A DNA stretch of 64,000 nt from Paenibacillus xylanexedens (GTDB taxonomy: Bacteria; Bacillota; Bacilli; Paenibacillales; Paenibacillaceae), in NCBI RefSeq assembly GCF_001908275.1, contig NZ_CP018620.1, positions 6,696,001-6,760,000 of the forward strand, given 5' to 3'. The notes under the pieces were generated by a model. It searched no databases. It was given only the letters and a program-made list of their open reading frames with translations, and was not told where the DNA came from. The translations under genes were made by a program, and so were the position numbers. Shown piece after piece: positions 27,958 through 36,704 of the stretch. Each line of letters begins with the position of its first letter. Positions within the stretch are counted from its first letter, which is position 1.

Positions 27958-28710
27958 TTAACGTGCCATCCAGCCGCCATCGACATTCAGCACATGACCA
28001 TTCAGATAATCCGAAGCGGCAGATGCCAGAAAGACAACCGGGCCTTTCAGATCTTCAGGTGTTCCCCAACGCCCAGCAGGAATACGGGATGTAATATCCC
28101 GGTAACGATTCTCATCCGCACGGATCTGGGTAGTATTATCGGTTTCCATATAACCAGGTGCGATACCGTTAATTTGGATTCCTTTACCTGCCCATTCATT
28201 GGCGAGTGCTTTGGTTAAACCGGCAACGCCATGTTTACTGGCTGTATACCCTGGCACATTGATCCCACCTTGATAGGACAACATGGATGCAATATTAATG
28301 ATTTTGCCACTTCCGCGTTCAATCATATGTCTGCCTGCCAATTGGCTTAGGAAAAATACAGTGTTCAGGTTCAGACCAATTACATCATGCCAGTCCTGCC
28401 CTGCATGATCAGCCGCAGGTGTGCGACGAATGATTCCGGCATTGTTGACGAGAATGTCAATTCTGCCCTGGAACGCAAGCGCCTGTTCGAACACAGCCGA
28501 CAACTCATCTTCACGACTTAAATCCGCTTCAATCACATAAGCTTTGCGTCCGAGTGCTTCAATGGCACTTGCCGTTGCCGCAGGTTTGGAATAAGAGACC
28601 AGCACCACATCAGCACCTGCTTCTGCCAAACCAATGGCCATCCCTTGTCCAAGTCCTCCCGAGGTACCTGTCACCAGTGCAACTTGTCCGCTTAAATCAA
28701 ATGGGTTCAT
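27958..28710 (-). CDS. kduD: 2-dehydro-3-deoxy-D-gluconate 5-dehydrogenase
   Basis: The product has 250 residues and is a classical short-chain dehydrogenase. It has the cofactor motif TGTSGGLGQG, NNAG, the catalytic Ser-Tyr-Lys (ASMLSYQGG, then YTASK) and a C-terminal NVDGGWMAR typical of KduD. It oxidises or reduces the 5-keto group of the 2,5-diketo-3-deoxygluconate intermediate after KduI in pectin breakdown. GGAGGA precedes the ATG. It is co-oriented with kduI, the DeoR gene and the isomerase. Confidence 0.92.
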   Translation of the reverse strand: MNPFDLSGQVALVTGTSGGLGQGMAIGLAEAGADVVLVSYSKPAATASAIEALGRKAYVIEADLSREDELSAVFEQALAFQGRIDILVNNAGIIRRTPAADHAGQDWHDVIGLNLNTVFFLSQLAGRHMIERGSGKIINIASMLSYQGGINVPGYTASKHGVAGLTKALANEWAGKGIQINGIAPGYMETDNTTQIRADENRYRDITSRIPAGRWGTPEDLKGPVVFLASAASDYLNGHVLNVDGGWMAR

Positions 28711-28787
28711 GAATGATTCCTCCGCATGGTTTTGATATGCAATCCTTAGATCCGTCCGTTCTTTAATCCCATGAATAATGAATGAGG

Positions 28788-29549
28788 TTAACTTTGATAA
28801 TCCACTGTGACACCGCTCTGCTCGTATAAGGCAACCGTCTCTTCATCCAAACGACTATCGCTGATAATGTAGTCCAGTTGTGAACACTGGGCGAAAGTTC
28901 GCAGTGCAAATTGTCCGAATTTATAATGATCCACAACGCCGTATACTTGCTGCGAGGCAGATATCATTGCTTTTTTCAAAGGAACCAGATCTCCCGTGTA
29001 TATGGATAATCCAAATTCCGGATGAAGGGCCGTCGTGGATATAAAGGCTTTATGAATGTTAAGACTGGATATAAACGCAGCCGTATCATCCCCAACCAGC
29101 ATATTCCGTACACGAGCCCCGCCAGGCACAACCAGTCGCACTTGCTCCTTTTTGGTCAACTCCGCAATAATAAACAGGTCATTGGTCACCACCGTCAGCG
29201 GTTGATTATCGAGACGTTTGGCCATCTCAAGCGTGGTGCTGCCACCATCGAGAGCAACGATATCTCCAGGTCGAATGTAAGCAAGGGCACGTTCAGCAAT
29301 CTCCGTCTTCTCCGGATGATGCTTCTCGGTAACTCCGCGGCTATTCAAGATCCCATACTGATCATTCTGAGCCAGCATAGCACCACCATGGACACGTACG
29401 AGCAGTCCCATACTCTCCAACTTGTCGAGATCCTCTCGCACTGTTTTCCCCGTCACCTGCAACAACTCACTCAGATCACTGACGGTTACTTCCTGGCGCT
29501 CCAGCAGAGCCTCCATAATTTTTTCATGTCTTTTCAATGGATTCATCAT
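28788..29549 (-). CDS. DeoR-family transcriptional regulator of the kdu operon
   Basis: The product has 253 residues. The ATG at 29549 follows AGGAAG by six bases. It has an N-terminal HTH (QEVTVSDLSELLQVTGKTVREDLDKLE), the DeoR wing VRVHGGAML and a sugar-phosphate-sensing domain with ALDGGSTTLEMAKRL. It sits between kduI and kduD, so local control of uronate catabolism is likely. Three phased direct repeats upstream of kduI are a plausible operator. No CRP or KdgR-type features are present. Confidence 0.88.
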   Translation of the reverse strand: MMNPLKRHEKIMEALLERQEVTVSDLSELLQVTGKTVREDLDKLESMGLLVRVHGGAMLAQNDQYGILNSRGVTEKHHPEKTEIAERALAYIRPGDIVALDGGSTTLEMAKRLDNQPLTVVTNDLFIIAELTKKEQVRLVVPGGARVRNMLVGDDTAAFISSLNIHKAFISTTALHPEFGLSIYTGDLVPLKKAMISASQQVYGVVDHYKFGQFALRTFAQCSQLDYIISDSRLDEETVALYEQSGVTVDYQS

Positions 29550-29633
29550 AATCAACTTCCTATACTACCTGAGTCAAATGAATGAGTGTTCTAGCGTCCA
29601 TCCTGTCAATTTAACTCAGACATCTGTAATTTA

Positions 29634-30473
29634 TTATTTCAGGTCTTTCATTGCTACGCCGTCCATATCTTCGAACGTCTGGTTCTCACCAGCCATCGCC
29701 CAACAGAAGGTGTAATTGCTTGTACCCACACCACTGTGAATGGACCAGCTTGGGGAAATGATCGCCTGGCGATCACGTACAACCAGATGGCGTGTTTCGT
29801 TTGGCTCACCCATCATATGGAATACAACACCGTCTTCAGGCAAGTTCCAGTACAAGTATACTTCGGAACGGCGGTTATGGGTATGTGCAGGCATCGTGTT
29901 CCACATGTTACCCTTGTCGAGTTCGGTAATGCCCATCACCAACTGACAACTCTGAATTCCACCTTCTCCTTGGTGAATGTAACGATAGATCGTACGCTCA
30001 TTGGATGTTTCGATGCTGCCCAGATGATTCGGCTGAGCTTGTTCTTGCGTTGCTTTTACTGTTGGATAGGTGTGATGAGCCGGTGTGGATACAAAATAGA
30101 ATTGGGCAGGCTGAGCCTTGTCACTGCTCGTGAACACAACTTCCTTCACACCTCTACCGATGTAGAGACATTCCTTCGCTCCAATCTCATAACCTTGTCC
30201 GTCCGCTGTCACTGTTCCGTGACCACCGACATTAATGATACCGATTTCACGGCGCTCCAGGAAAAAGTTCGTTCCGATATCTTTCAGGTTCACTTCAAGG
30301 GTAATGTCCTTGCTCTCAGGTACGGCCGTTCCCACAATATAACGATCCACATGAGAATACACCGTTACCAATTCATCGGTTGCAAACAGTTGCTCCATCA
30401 AAAATTCCTCACGCAGGCGAGATGTATCATACGTTTTCACTTCATTGGGATGTGCAGCATAACGATTTTCCAT
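29634..30473 (-). CDS. kduI: 5-dehydro-4-deoxy-D-glucuronate isomerase
   Basis: The product has 279 residues. It isomerises 4-deoxy-L-threo-5-hexosulose uronate to 2,5-diketo-3-deoxygluconate. The cupin metal ligands are His197, His199 and Glu204 (in MPAHTHNRRSEVYLY) and His246 (SIHSGVG). The length and spacing match the E. coli enzyme. It is the first gene of the operon. The start codon follows AAAGGAATGGATTA. The product is cytoplasmic, so unsaturated oligogalacturonides must be imported by genes not in this window. Confidence 0.95.
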   Translation of the reverse strand: MENRYAAHPNEVKTYDTSRLREEFLMEQLFATDELVTVYSHVDRYIVGTAVPESKDITLEVNLKDIGTNFFLERREIGIINVGGHGTVTADGQGYEIGAKECLYIGRGVKEVVFTSSDKAQPAQFYFVSTPAHHTYPTVKATQEQAQPNHLGSIETSNERTIYRYIHQGEGGIQSCQLVMGITELDKGNMWNTMPAHTHNRRSEVYLYWNLPEDGVVFHMMGEPNETRHLVVRDRQAIISPSWSIHSGVGTSNYTFCWAMAGENQTFEDMDGVAMKDLK

Positions 30474-30525
30474 TATTAATCCATTCCTTTCGTCATTTAA
30501 ATTAGTTGGGATTGAGTTTGATAAT

Positions 30526-30555
30526 GTTCATATAAGTTCATTTTAGTTCATTATG
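30526..30555 (-). promoter_or_regulatory. Three 10-bp phased direct repeats, candidate DeoR operator
   Basis: GTTCAT (ATGAAC on minus) occurs at 30526, 30536 and 30546, exactly one helical turn apart. It lies about 55 bases upstream of kduI. DeoR-type repressors are known to use tandem short repeats. The region around is AT-rich with no other gene. Confidence 0.6.
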
Positions 30556-30633
30556 TATCTTTTGTGTACCTTTATTTTCGAAAAAGTAATTTATGTGATA
30601 ATGAGATTAAGACTTTTTTCCAAGTCTTATGTA

Positions 30634-31617
30634 CTACTGTATTAAGAAAACCTTTCCCTCGATACCCGATTCAGCCGCTGTAATAGCCTGTTGTACATTC
30701 GTTAGTTCATACGTCGCCCCAATGTTTGCCATGACAAGTCTCCCTGCTCTGACCAGCTCCATCACCTCATGAAATACCTGTTCCCAGCGTTCTTGCGAAC
30801 AGCGTTCCACCCAATGTTTTAACCAGAAAAGTTTCACATGAACTTGTGTTCCCCGGGTTACTTCATGCCATAACGGTGTGATCCCCGAAAGCAGTCCTAC
30901 ACTGATGACCGTTCCATTTGGTTTAAGGCAACTCACCAACTGTTCCCCGTCTGTCCCTCCAATACAATCCACGGCAGCATCAGCACCGCACCCTTCTGTT
31001 AATTCCGTGATTCTAGCCTGTAGCAACTCTTTCATTGTATTGATAACAGAAGCTGCTCCAAGACGATACAGTTCAGCAGTATGACGATCATCTCTCGTAA
31101 GCGCAATCAATTTAAATCCATAGATTTTTGAGATCTGTGCAAAGATTCGCCCGATTGCAGATCCCCCTGCATTCACAATCAGGATATCACCATACGTAAG
31201 CTTAAGCACCTCTGTACAGATCAACCAAGCCGTAACCGGATTAATATAGAGCTGACTGGCTGATTGATCATCGATATCATTCGGCACAATAATCGTATGT
31301 CGTTCCAATGTCTTCACCACGTCCTGCCAAGTATTCTCACCTTTTAGCGGCAAGACACGGCTCCCCAACATTTGATTGGAAACTCCCGGCCCTACTGCTT
31401 CTACTACCCCCACACCCTCAAAACCGGGAACAGCTGGTAATTGGGTACGATGCGGGTAAGCTCCTCGAACAGGAATAATATCGGAGGGATTAATAGGCCG
31501 AGCATACATCCTCACTGCTAATTCACCGGGGCCAGGGGGTATCACATCTTTTTCTTCCATACATAACACTTCACTTGGTTCGCCAAAACGATAATAACGG
31601 ATTACCCTTGCTTTCAT
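30634..31617 (-). CDS. MDR-superfamily zinc-independent oxidoreductase (enoyl reductase / quinone oxidoreductase-like)
   Basis: The product has 327 residues. The N-terminal GroES-like domain contains NPSDIIPVRGAYPHR. The Rossmann domain has NAGGSAIGR, and no zinc ligand cysteines are visible. This fits the mitochondrial trans-2-enoyl-CoA-reductase-like or quinone oxidoreductase branch that uses NADPH. AGGAGATG precedes the ATG. It follows the kdu region but the gap and opposite regulation give no functional link. A short AAGACTT/AAGTCTT hairpin lies just past the stop. Confidence 0.8.
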   Translation of the reverse strand: MKARVIRYYRFGEPSEVLCMEEKDVIPPGPGELAVRMYARPINPSDIIPVRGAYPHRTQLPAVPGFEGVGVVEAVGPGVSNQMLGSRVLPLKGENTWQDVVKTLERHTIIVPNDIDDQSASQLYINPVTAWLICTEVLKLTYGDILIVNAGGSAIGRIFAQISKIYGFKLIALTRDDRHTAELYRLGAASVINTMKELLQARITELTEGCGADAAVDCIGGTDGEQLVSCLKPNGTVISVGLLSGITPLWHEVTRGTQVHVKLFWLKHWVERCSQERWEQVFHEVMELVRAGRLVMANIGATYELTNVQQAITAAESGIEGKVFLIQ

Positions 31618-31784
31618 TGGTACATCTCCTAAAATAATTTTGCTAAAATTGCTCTAACTAAAATATTGAATATATTTCCAGAGTGTATAACAATAGTATC
31701 AATGGTAAATTATTTCATCAACGACTTATTATGATATAATACAACTTTTTTTTCATTAAAATATGCAATAACTTCTGCTTGGAA

Positions 31785-31834
31785 CAAAAAAAGAGCCCCA
31801 CAACCTTGAATTCCAAGGTCGTGAAGCTCTTTCG
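31785..31834 (-). terminator. Terminator of the qox operon
   Basis: A 20-bp imperfect stem (31789-31808 with 31813-31832) has a run of seven T residues on the minus strand. It lies just past the stop of the subunit IV gene. Confidence 0.85.
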
Positions 31835-31843
31835 TCATATGAA

Positions 31844-32173
31844 TTAATGTGCAACAGCATTGTTAAGCATAATCCAGATCGAACCAATCACGATGGTCAT
31901 CATAATCAGCAATCCGAAAATAAGTGCCATCACATTCCAGCGTGGTTTCCCTGTTTCACGGATATGCATGAAGAAGAAGAGTTGAACCACAAACTGAAGT
32001 GCTGCTGTACCAAGAATCACAATGAGTGTTCCTGTTTTGCCCATCATGTCGTTCAAAACCACAACAAGTGGAATGATTGTCAGTACGACGGACAGAATGA
32101 AGCCGATGACATAAGACTTCAGTGAGCCATGTTGTTCATGGCCGTGGGAATCATGTGAGTTGTGTTCTGCCAT
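31844..32173 (-). CDS. qoxD: Quinol oxidase subunit IV
   Basis: The product has 109 residues with three membrane helices and a His-rich cytoplasmic N-terminus (HNSHDSHGHEQHG). It shows the family motif FVVQLFFFMHI in helix 2. It is the small stabilising subunit of the heme-copper quinol oxidase. It follows subunit III with no gap. Confidence 0.9.
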   Translation of the reverse strand: MAEHNSHDSHGHEQHGSLKSYVIGFILSVVLTIIPLVVVLNDMMGKTGTLIVILGTAALQFVVQLFFFMHIRETGKPRWNVMALIFGLLIMMTIVIGSIWIMLNNAVAH

Positions 32174-32794
32174 CTACATCACCCCCAAGAGATAGACGAT
32201 CGACAGGAGGAAGATCCATACGACGTCCAAGAAGTGCCAGTACAAGCTGATAACGTTGATTTTACCGCGAGTAACATCAGTAATTCCACGTTTTTTCAGT
32301 TGTAACATGAGTCCAATCATCCAGATCAGACCAAGCGATACGTGAAGTCCGTGAGTACCCACGAGGGTGAAGAATGCGCCAGAAGCAGCACTCGTTGTAA
32401 AGCTAAACCCTTCGTGAATCAACTCAATAAACTCATATACTTCCAGTGCAATAAAGCTTGCACCCAGAACGGCTGTAACAGCCAGCCAACTGATTAATTG
32501 TTTTACTTTGCCCTGATTCATCGCCAGAACGGCAAGGCCGCTTGTAAATGAACTTGTGAGCAAGATAAATGTCTCGGCGATAACGCCAGGCATTTTGATC
32601 AATTCAGACAAAATCGGTCCGCCCGCCGTATTGTCACGCAACACAATGAAGGTTGCGAACAATACGGAGAACAGGATAACGTCGGAAATCAGGAAGAACC
32701 AGAATCCGAGAATTTTCATTTCCTGTGGATCATGATGTCCATGGTCGTGACCATGTGCATGATTCTCACCGTGCTTAGCGGCTGCTTGAGCCAT
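32174..32794 (-). CDS. qoxC: Quinol oxidase subunit III
   Basis: The product has 206 residues with five helices. It has the family signature FWFFLISDVILFSVLFATF and a later VGTHGLHVSLGLIWM. The N-terminus is also His-rich (HGENHAHGHDHGHH). The gene abuts subunit I and subunit IV, so they are translationally linked. It supports stability of the oxidase and proton uptake; it carries no metal. Confidence 0.92.
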   Translation of the reverse strand: MAQAAAKHGENHAHGHDHGHHDPQEMKILGFWFFLISDVILFSVLFATFIVLRDNTAGGPILSELIKMPGVIAETFILLTSSFTSGLAVLAMNQGKVKQLISWLAVTAVLGASFIALEVYEFIELIHEGFSFTTSAASGAFFTLVGTHGLHVSLGLIWMIGLMLQLKKRGITDVTRGKINVISLYWHFLDVVWIFLLSIVYLLGVM

Positions 32795-34765
32795 CTATAC
32801 CGACCCCCTTAACGACGCTTCGGTACGTTTAATTTCGTCGACCGGAATGTAATAATCCGTATCGTATGAGAATGAACGGGCGATCATGCAGATCCCTACG
32901 CCAGCGAGTCCAAGAATTGCCATCCACAGCCATCCGAAGACAAAGCCGAACCCGGCGATGAACCAGAAGACAGACATGATGAACGGAATTCCAGAGTTCT
33001 TCGGCATATGAATCGGCTCAAGCGGTTGCTCTGGCGGATAGATGCCTTTGGCACGACGTTCTTTCTCTTCCCACCACTCATCAATATCATCTCCGCGCGG
33101 TGTAATGGCGAAGTTGTATTCAGGAGCTGGTGAAGGAATTGACCACTCCAGCGTACGGCCATCCCATGGATCGGCGGAAGCTTTGAGTGATTTGTATTTG
33201 CGAATACCATCTGCGATTTGTGCAACTTGGAACAGGAATCCGACACCCATCAGGAATGCCCCGATTGTGGATACGAAGTTCAGTTCCCACCAACCAGTAT
33301 CCCAGCCGTACGTGCTCAGACGACGTGTCATACCCATCAGACCGACAGCGTACTGCGGCATGAAGCAGACATAGAAACCAATATTCCAAGTCCAGAATGC
33401 CCATTTGCCCAGTTTCTCTTCAAGTTGGAAACCGAACATTTTAGGCCACCAGTAGTACAGACCTGCGAAGTATCCGAAGACAACGCCACCGATCAATACT
33501 TGGTGGAAGTGGGCAATCAGGAAGTAACTGTTATGGAACTGGAAGTCAGCAGGAGCAACGGATAACAGAACGCCTGTCATACCCCCGACAATAAAGCACG
33601 GGATGAAGGCAAGTGTCCACATCATCGGAGTCGCCATGCGAATCCTTCCTCGATACATGGTAAACAGCCAGTTGAATATCTTAACTCCTGTTGGAATAGC
33701 AATCAACATCGTAGTTACGGCGAAGAATGCATTCACGTCTGCTCCGGAACCCATCGTGAAGAAGTGATGCGCCCATGTGAAGAAGGACAGGAAGCTGATG
33801 ATCAACATCGCGAATACCATCGACTTGTAGCCAAACAGTTTTTTCCGAGAGAAGGTACTTACAATCTCGGAGAACACACCGAATGCCGGCAAGACGACAA
33901 TGTATACCTCAGGGTGACCCCACATCCAGATCAAGTTGATATACATCATTGGGTTACCGCCCAGATCAAGTGTGAAGAAATGCGCCCCGGCAAACCTGTC
34001 GAGGAATAACAATGCAAGTGTCACGGTCAAGATCGGGAAAGCAAACAAGATAATGATACAAGTGGAGAATACCGACCATGTGAACATCGGCATTTTCATC
34101 CATCTCATGCCTGGCGCACGCATTTTAATGATGGTAACCAGGAAGTTGATACCGGTAGCCAGGGAACCGATACCCGATATCTGTATACCCCATATATAGA
34201 AGTTCTGTCCTACCCCCGGACTGTGTGACAGCTCCGATAGAGGCGGATAACTCAGCCATCCTGCATCCGGTGAACCACCGATAACGAAGGACAGGTTAAA
34301 CAGCATTGCGCCCAAGAAGAACAGCCAGAAGCTGAGTGCATTCAAGAACGGGAACGCAACGTCTCTTGCTCCGATCTGTAGTGGTACGATAACGTTAAAT
34401 AGACCAAACATAAATGGCATCGCCATGAACAAGATCATGATGGTACCGTGAGTTGTGAAGACCTGATTATAGTGTTCAGGATTTAGAAATTCATTGTTAG
34501 GCATAGCCAGCTGAAGGCGCATCATTAGCGCATCCACACCACCACGGAATAACATGATAATGGAAGCGATGATATACATGATACCGATCTTTTTGTGATC
34601 GACGGTAGTTAACCAGTTACGCCAGAGCCAGCCCCATTTTTTGAAATAAGTTAGTACCGCTACAATAGTAATCATGGTAATTCCGATAGCTACCATCGCA
34701 CCATAGATGAGCGGATCACCGGTTACGAAAAACTCCGATGCAAACTCTTTAAGTCCCTCTAACAT
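32795..34765 (-). CDS. qoxB: Quinol oxidase subunit I (heme-copper catalytic subunit)
   Basis: The product has 656 residues and about 15 helices, close to E. coli CyoB. The low-spin heme ligand His106 is in TTHGTIM. The copper-B site has His284 and Tyr288 (WGHPEVYI) with His333 and His334 (WAHHFFTMG). The last heme histidines are in AHFHQVLIGG. It reduces oxygen to water and pumps protons. Its start is preceded by GGAGGCCCCC. It is co-transcribed with the other three subunits, in the order II-I-III-IV. Confidence 0.95.
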   Translation of the reverse strand: MLEGLKEFASEFFVTGDPLIYGAMVAIGITMITIVAVLTYFKKWGWLWRNWLTTVDHKKIGIMYIIASIIMLFRGGVDALMMRLQLAMPNNEFLNPEHYNQVFTTHGTIMILFMAMPFMFGLFNVIVPLQIGARDVAFPFLNALSFWLFFLGAMLFNLSFVIGGSPDAGWLSYPPLSELSHSPGVGQNFYIWGIQISGIGSLATGINFLVTIIKMRAPGMRWMKMPMFTWSVFSTCIIILFAFPILTVTLALLFLDRFAGAHFFTLDLGGNPMMYINLIWMWGHPEVYIVVLPAFGVFSEIVSTFSRKKLFGYKSMVFAMLIISFLSFFTWAHHFFTMGSGADVNAFFAVTTMLIAIPTGVKIFNWLFTMYRGRIRMATPMMWTLAFIPCFIVGGMTGVLLSVAPADFQFHNSYFLIAHFHQVLIGGVVFGYFAGLYYWWPKMFGFQLEEKLGKWAFWTWNIGFYVCFMPQYAVGLMGMTRRLSTYGWDTGWWELNFVSTIGAFLMGVGFLFQVAQIADGIRKYKSLKASADPWDGRTLEWSIPSPAPEYNFAITPRGDDIDEWWEEKERRAKGIYPPEQPLEPIHMPKNSGIPFIMSVFWFIAGFGFVFGWLWMAILGLAGVGICMIARSFSYDTDYYIPVDEIKRTEASLRGSV

Positions 34766-34786
34766 TGGGGGCCTCCTTTCGAATCT

Positions 34787-35761
34787 TTAGTTAGCACTCT
34801 TGTCCTCGTCTTGATTGGACGTATCAGTTGCATTTTGAATGGCTCCAGAAGCTTCTTTTGAAGTTCCATGCTTACTGTGAGCACTTTGACCATCTACTAC
34901 ATACTTGGTCACAATATTTTGGAACAATCCTTCTGGGAAGGCAGAATAATAAGCAACATTGCTTGTTCCTGGCTCAGCCAGTGCATTGTAACCTTCTGTG
35001 GTCAATTCCTGGGAACTTTGTTTCACTTCAGCTACCCATTTGTCAAAATCTTCGTCCGATGTAGCATTCACATCAAAACGCATTTCTCCAAAATGCTCAC
35101 CTGTGAAGTTAGCGCCTGAACCCCAATATTTGCCTTCGTGATCTGCCTGCAAGTACAAGGTCATCGCCATACCCGACATCGTGTAAATCTGTCCACCAAG
35201 CTGCGGAATCCAGAATGAGTTCATCGGTGAATCCGCGGTGAGCTCAAATTTCACAGGCCGATCTGCCGGAATATTCAACGTATTAACCGTTGCAATTCCT
35301 TGTTCTGGATACATAAACAGCCATTTCCAGTCCAGTGAAGACACTTGGATGGTAATTGGTGCTTTCTCGTGAGCCAACGGCTTCGAAGGTTCCAGAACAT
35401 AAGTGTAACGAATCGTTACAATTGCAAGTATTCCAATAATAATAATTGGAACCGTCCACCAGATTGCCTCTGCCTTCGTACTATGAGACCAGTTAGGCTC
35501 ATAAGCTGCTTTGTTATCCGGCTTATCGCGGTAACGCCATACGATTACGGCAGACAAAATGAGTACTGGCACAATAATGACAGCACACAAAATTGTCGAA
35601 ATGACAATCAAATCTCTCTGCGAAGCGCCAATTGGCCCCTTCGGATCCAGAACAACGTACTGTCCGCCTGCCAGCATTGGCCAGACAATCAATGCAATTG
35701 TAACCAACGTCAGGACAACCGGAATGATAATCCGGATTAGCGACCTAGGTTTCTTGTTCAT
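34787..35761 (-). CDS. qoxA: Quinol oxidase subunit II, lipobox cysteine replaced
   Basis: The product has 324 residues. The N-terminal hydrophobic segment, a second helix (LIVISTILCAVIIVPVLILSAV) and a third (AIWWTVPIIIIGILAIVT) precede a cupredoxin domain. The CuA ligands are absent: the stretch NSFWIPQLGGQIYTMSGM lacks the Cys pair. It is therefore a quinol, not cytochrome c, oxidase. The usual Leu-Ser-Gly-Cys lipobox of CyoA/QoxA reads Leu-Ala-Gly-Gly here, and the codon is one base away from Cys. The C-terminus is a hydrophilic His/Ser/Asp tail. AAGGAGAGG precedes the ATG. Confidence 0.93.
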   Translation of the reverse strand: MNKKPRSLIRIIIPVVLTLVTIALIVWPMLAGGQYVVLDPKGPIGASQRDLIVISTILCAVIIVPVLILSAVIVWRYRDKPDNKAAYEPNWSHSTKAEAIWWTVPIIIIGILAIVTIRYTYVLEPSKPLAHEKAPITIQVSSLDWKWLFMYPEQGIATVNTLNIPADRPVKFELTADSPMNSFWIPQLGGQIYTMSGMAMTLYLQADHEGKYWGSGANFTGEHFGEMRFDVNATSDEDFDKWVAEVKQSSQELTTEGYNALAEPGTSNVAYYSAFPEGLFQNIVTKYVVDGQSAHSKHGTSKEASGAIQNATDTSNQDEDKSAN

Positions 35762-35890
35762 TTTGATCCCCTCTCCTTAAATTCGCTCATACTGAAAAAT
35801 CAGTATACTACTCTCTTCCTACTAAAGATATCAGAAATGAACAACTTTTTTGTTCTTGTTAACAAATTTGTCGATTTTACACCTTAAATG

Positions 35891-35908
35891 TGTGAATTTT
35901 TTCTCACA
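35891..35908. promoter_or_regulatory. TGTGA-N8-TCACA inverted repeat upstream of qoxA
   Basis: TGTGA (35891-35895) and TCACA (35904-35908) form an inverted repeat about 130 bases upstream of qoxA. Rex and Fnr sites use similar arms with a six-base spacer; here it is eight, so assignment to either is not secure. Confidence 0.35.
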
Positions 35909-35964
35909 AATCGCTTGCATGCTTGATATTTGTACTTCGTAATCTTTACACATCAAGTCACAAA

Positions 35965-36020
35965 ATAAAACCCTTTGCAGTCCCGTTGAACAGTGTCAAC
36001 GAATCCGCAAAGGGCTTTAT
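35965..36020 (-). terminator. Terminator of the small membrane-protein gene upstream of qox
   Basis: The arms AAAACCCTTTGC and GCAAAGGGCTTT (35967-35978/36007-36018) enclose a GTTGA/TCAAC hairpin. T-rich sequence follows on the minus strand. It separates this gene from the qox promoter region. Confidence 0.8.
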
Positions 36021-36079
36021 TGACTGGATTCCGGGAACTTATCCAGTCTTATTATGAACGAATTAACGCAGGATTATAA

Positions 36080-36343
36080 TCAATCGGCGCCTTCGTCTTC
36101 CCGGCGTGTATGAACAAGGCCAATCGCTTTGGCAATAACGTAAATAAACACACTACCTACAAGGAATCCAATACCAACCATCAAGCCAAGATTACGATCA
36201 TTAAATTCGTTCAGATTGATCAGACACATGATCACTCCCGTAATGAGTGCGACCCATGCCAGAACTGTCATCGTCAAGACGGCGCGCCGCATATTTTTGT
36301 CTTTGCGCTCCAATTGGCTGACCATTGCTGTCTTCGATGCCAT
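36080..36343 (-). CDS. Small two-helix membrane protein upstream of qox, function unknown
   Basis: The product has 87 residues. The ATG at 36343 follows AAGGAAG by eight bases; the frame reads further to 36400 without a ribosome site. The N-terminus is basic with an SQLERKDK stretch. Two hydrophobic helices (about 24-44 and 52-72) are joined by a short loop, LNEFNDRN, and the tail is acidic (TRREDEGAD). Its position suggests but does not prove a link to respiration. Confidence 0.7.
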   Translation of the reverse strand: MASKTAMVSQLERKDKNMRRAVLTMTVLAWVALITGVIMCLINLNEFNDRNLGLMVGIGFLVGSVFIYVIAKAIGLVHTRREDEGAD

Positions 36344-36593
36344 AGTAAACACTTCCTTTTCCCTTTTTGTAAGTGCTTTCCTTATACCAATATACCACAT
36401 CAGTATGATTTTTAGTCAACAAATGTTCAAATTTTATTCGCAATTTGGACACTTTATTTTCATTTCTACCGTTGACAAAACATTTTTCGATTCATTCATA
36501 CTTCTTATAACCCAAAAAACGTCTCTTCATAACAGGAACTGCACTTGACCTTATGAAACCTTTATGAACTACTCATTTCCAACGGTAAAAATA

Positions 36594-36638
36594 CAAAAAA
36601 AAGACGACACATTGGAATACTCCAATGTTACCGTCGTT
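36594..36638 (-). terminator. Terminator of the GH95-GH1 operon
   Basis: The stem GACGACACATTGGA / TCCAATGTTACCGTC has an inner perfect ACATTGGA/TCCAATGT. A run of eight T residues follows on the minus strand. It is about 70 bases past the GH1 stop. Confidence 0.85.
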
Positions 36639-36704
36639 CTCAGCTTTAATAAGGGAACCATATATAATGAGGACCTGCTCTACCCTTAAATCCTGCCACC
36701 CAAA

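Noticed and set aside
34787..34795. Cytochrome c oxidase rather than quinol oxidase
   Set aside because: The subunit II cupredoxin domain lacks the two CuA cysteines and has no heme c domain.
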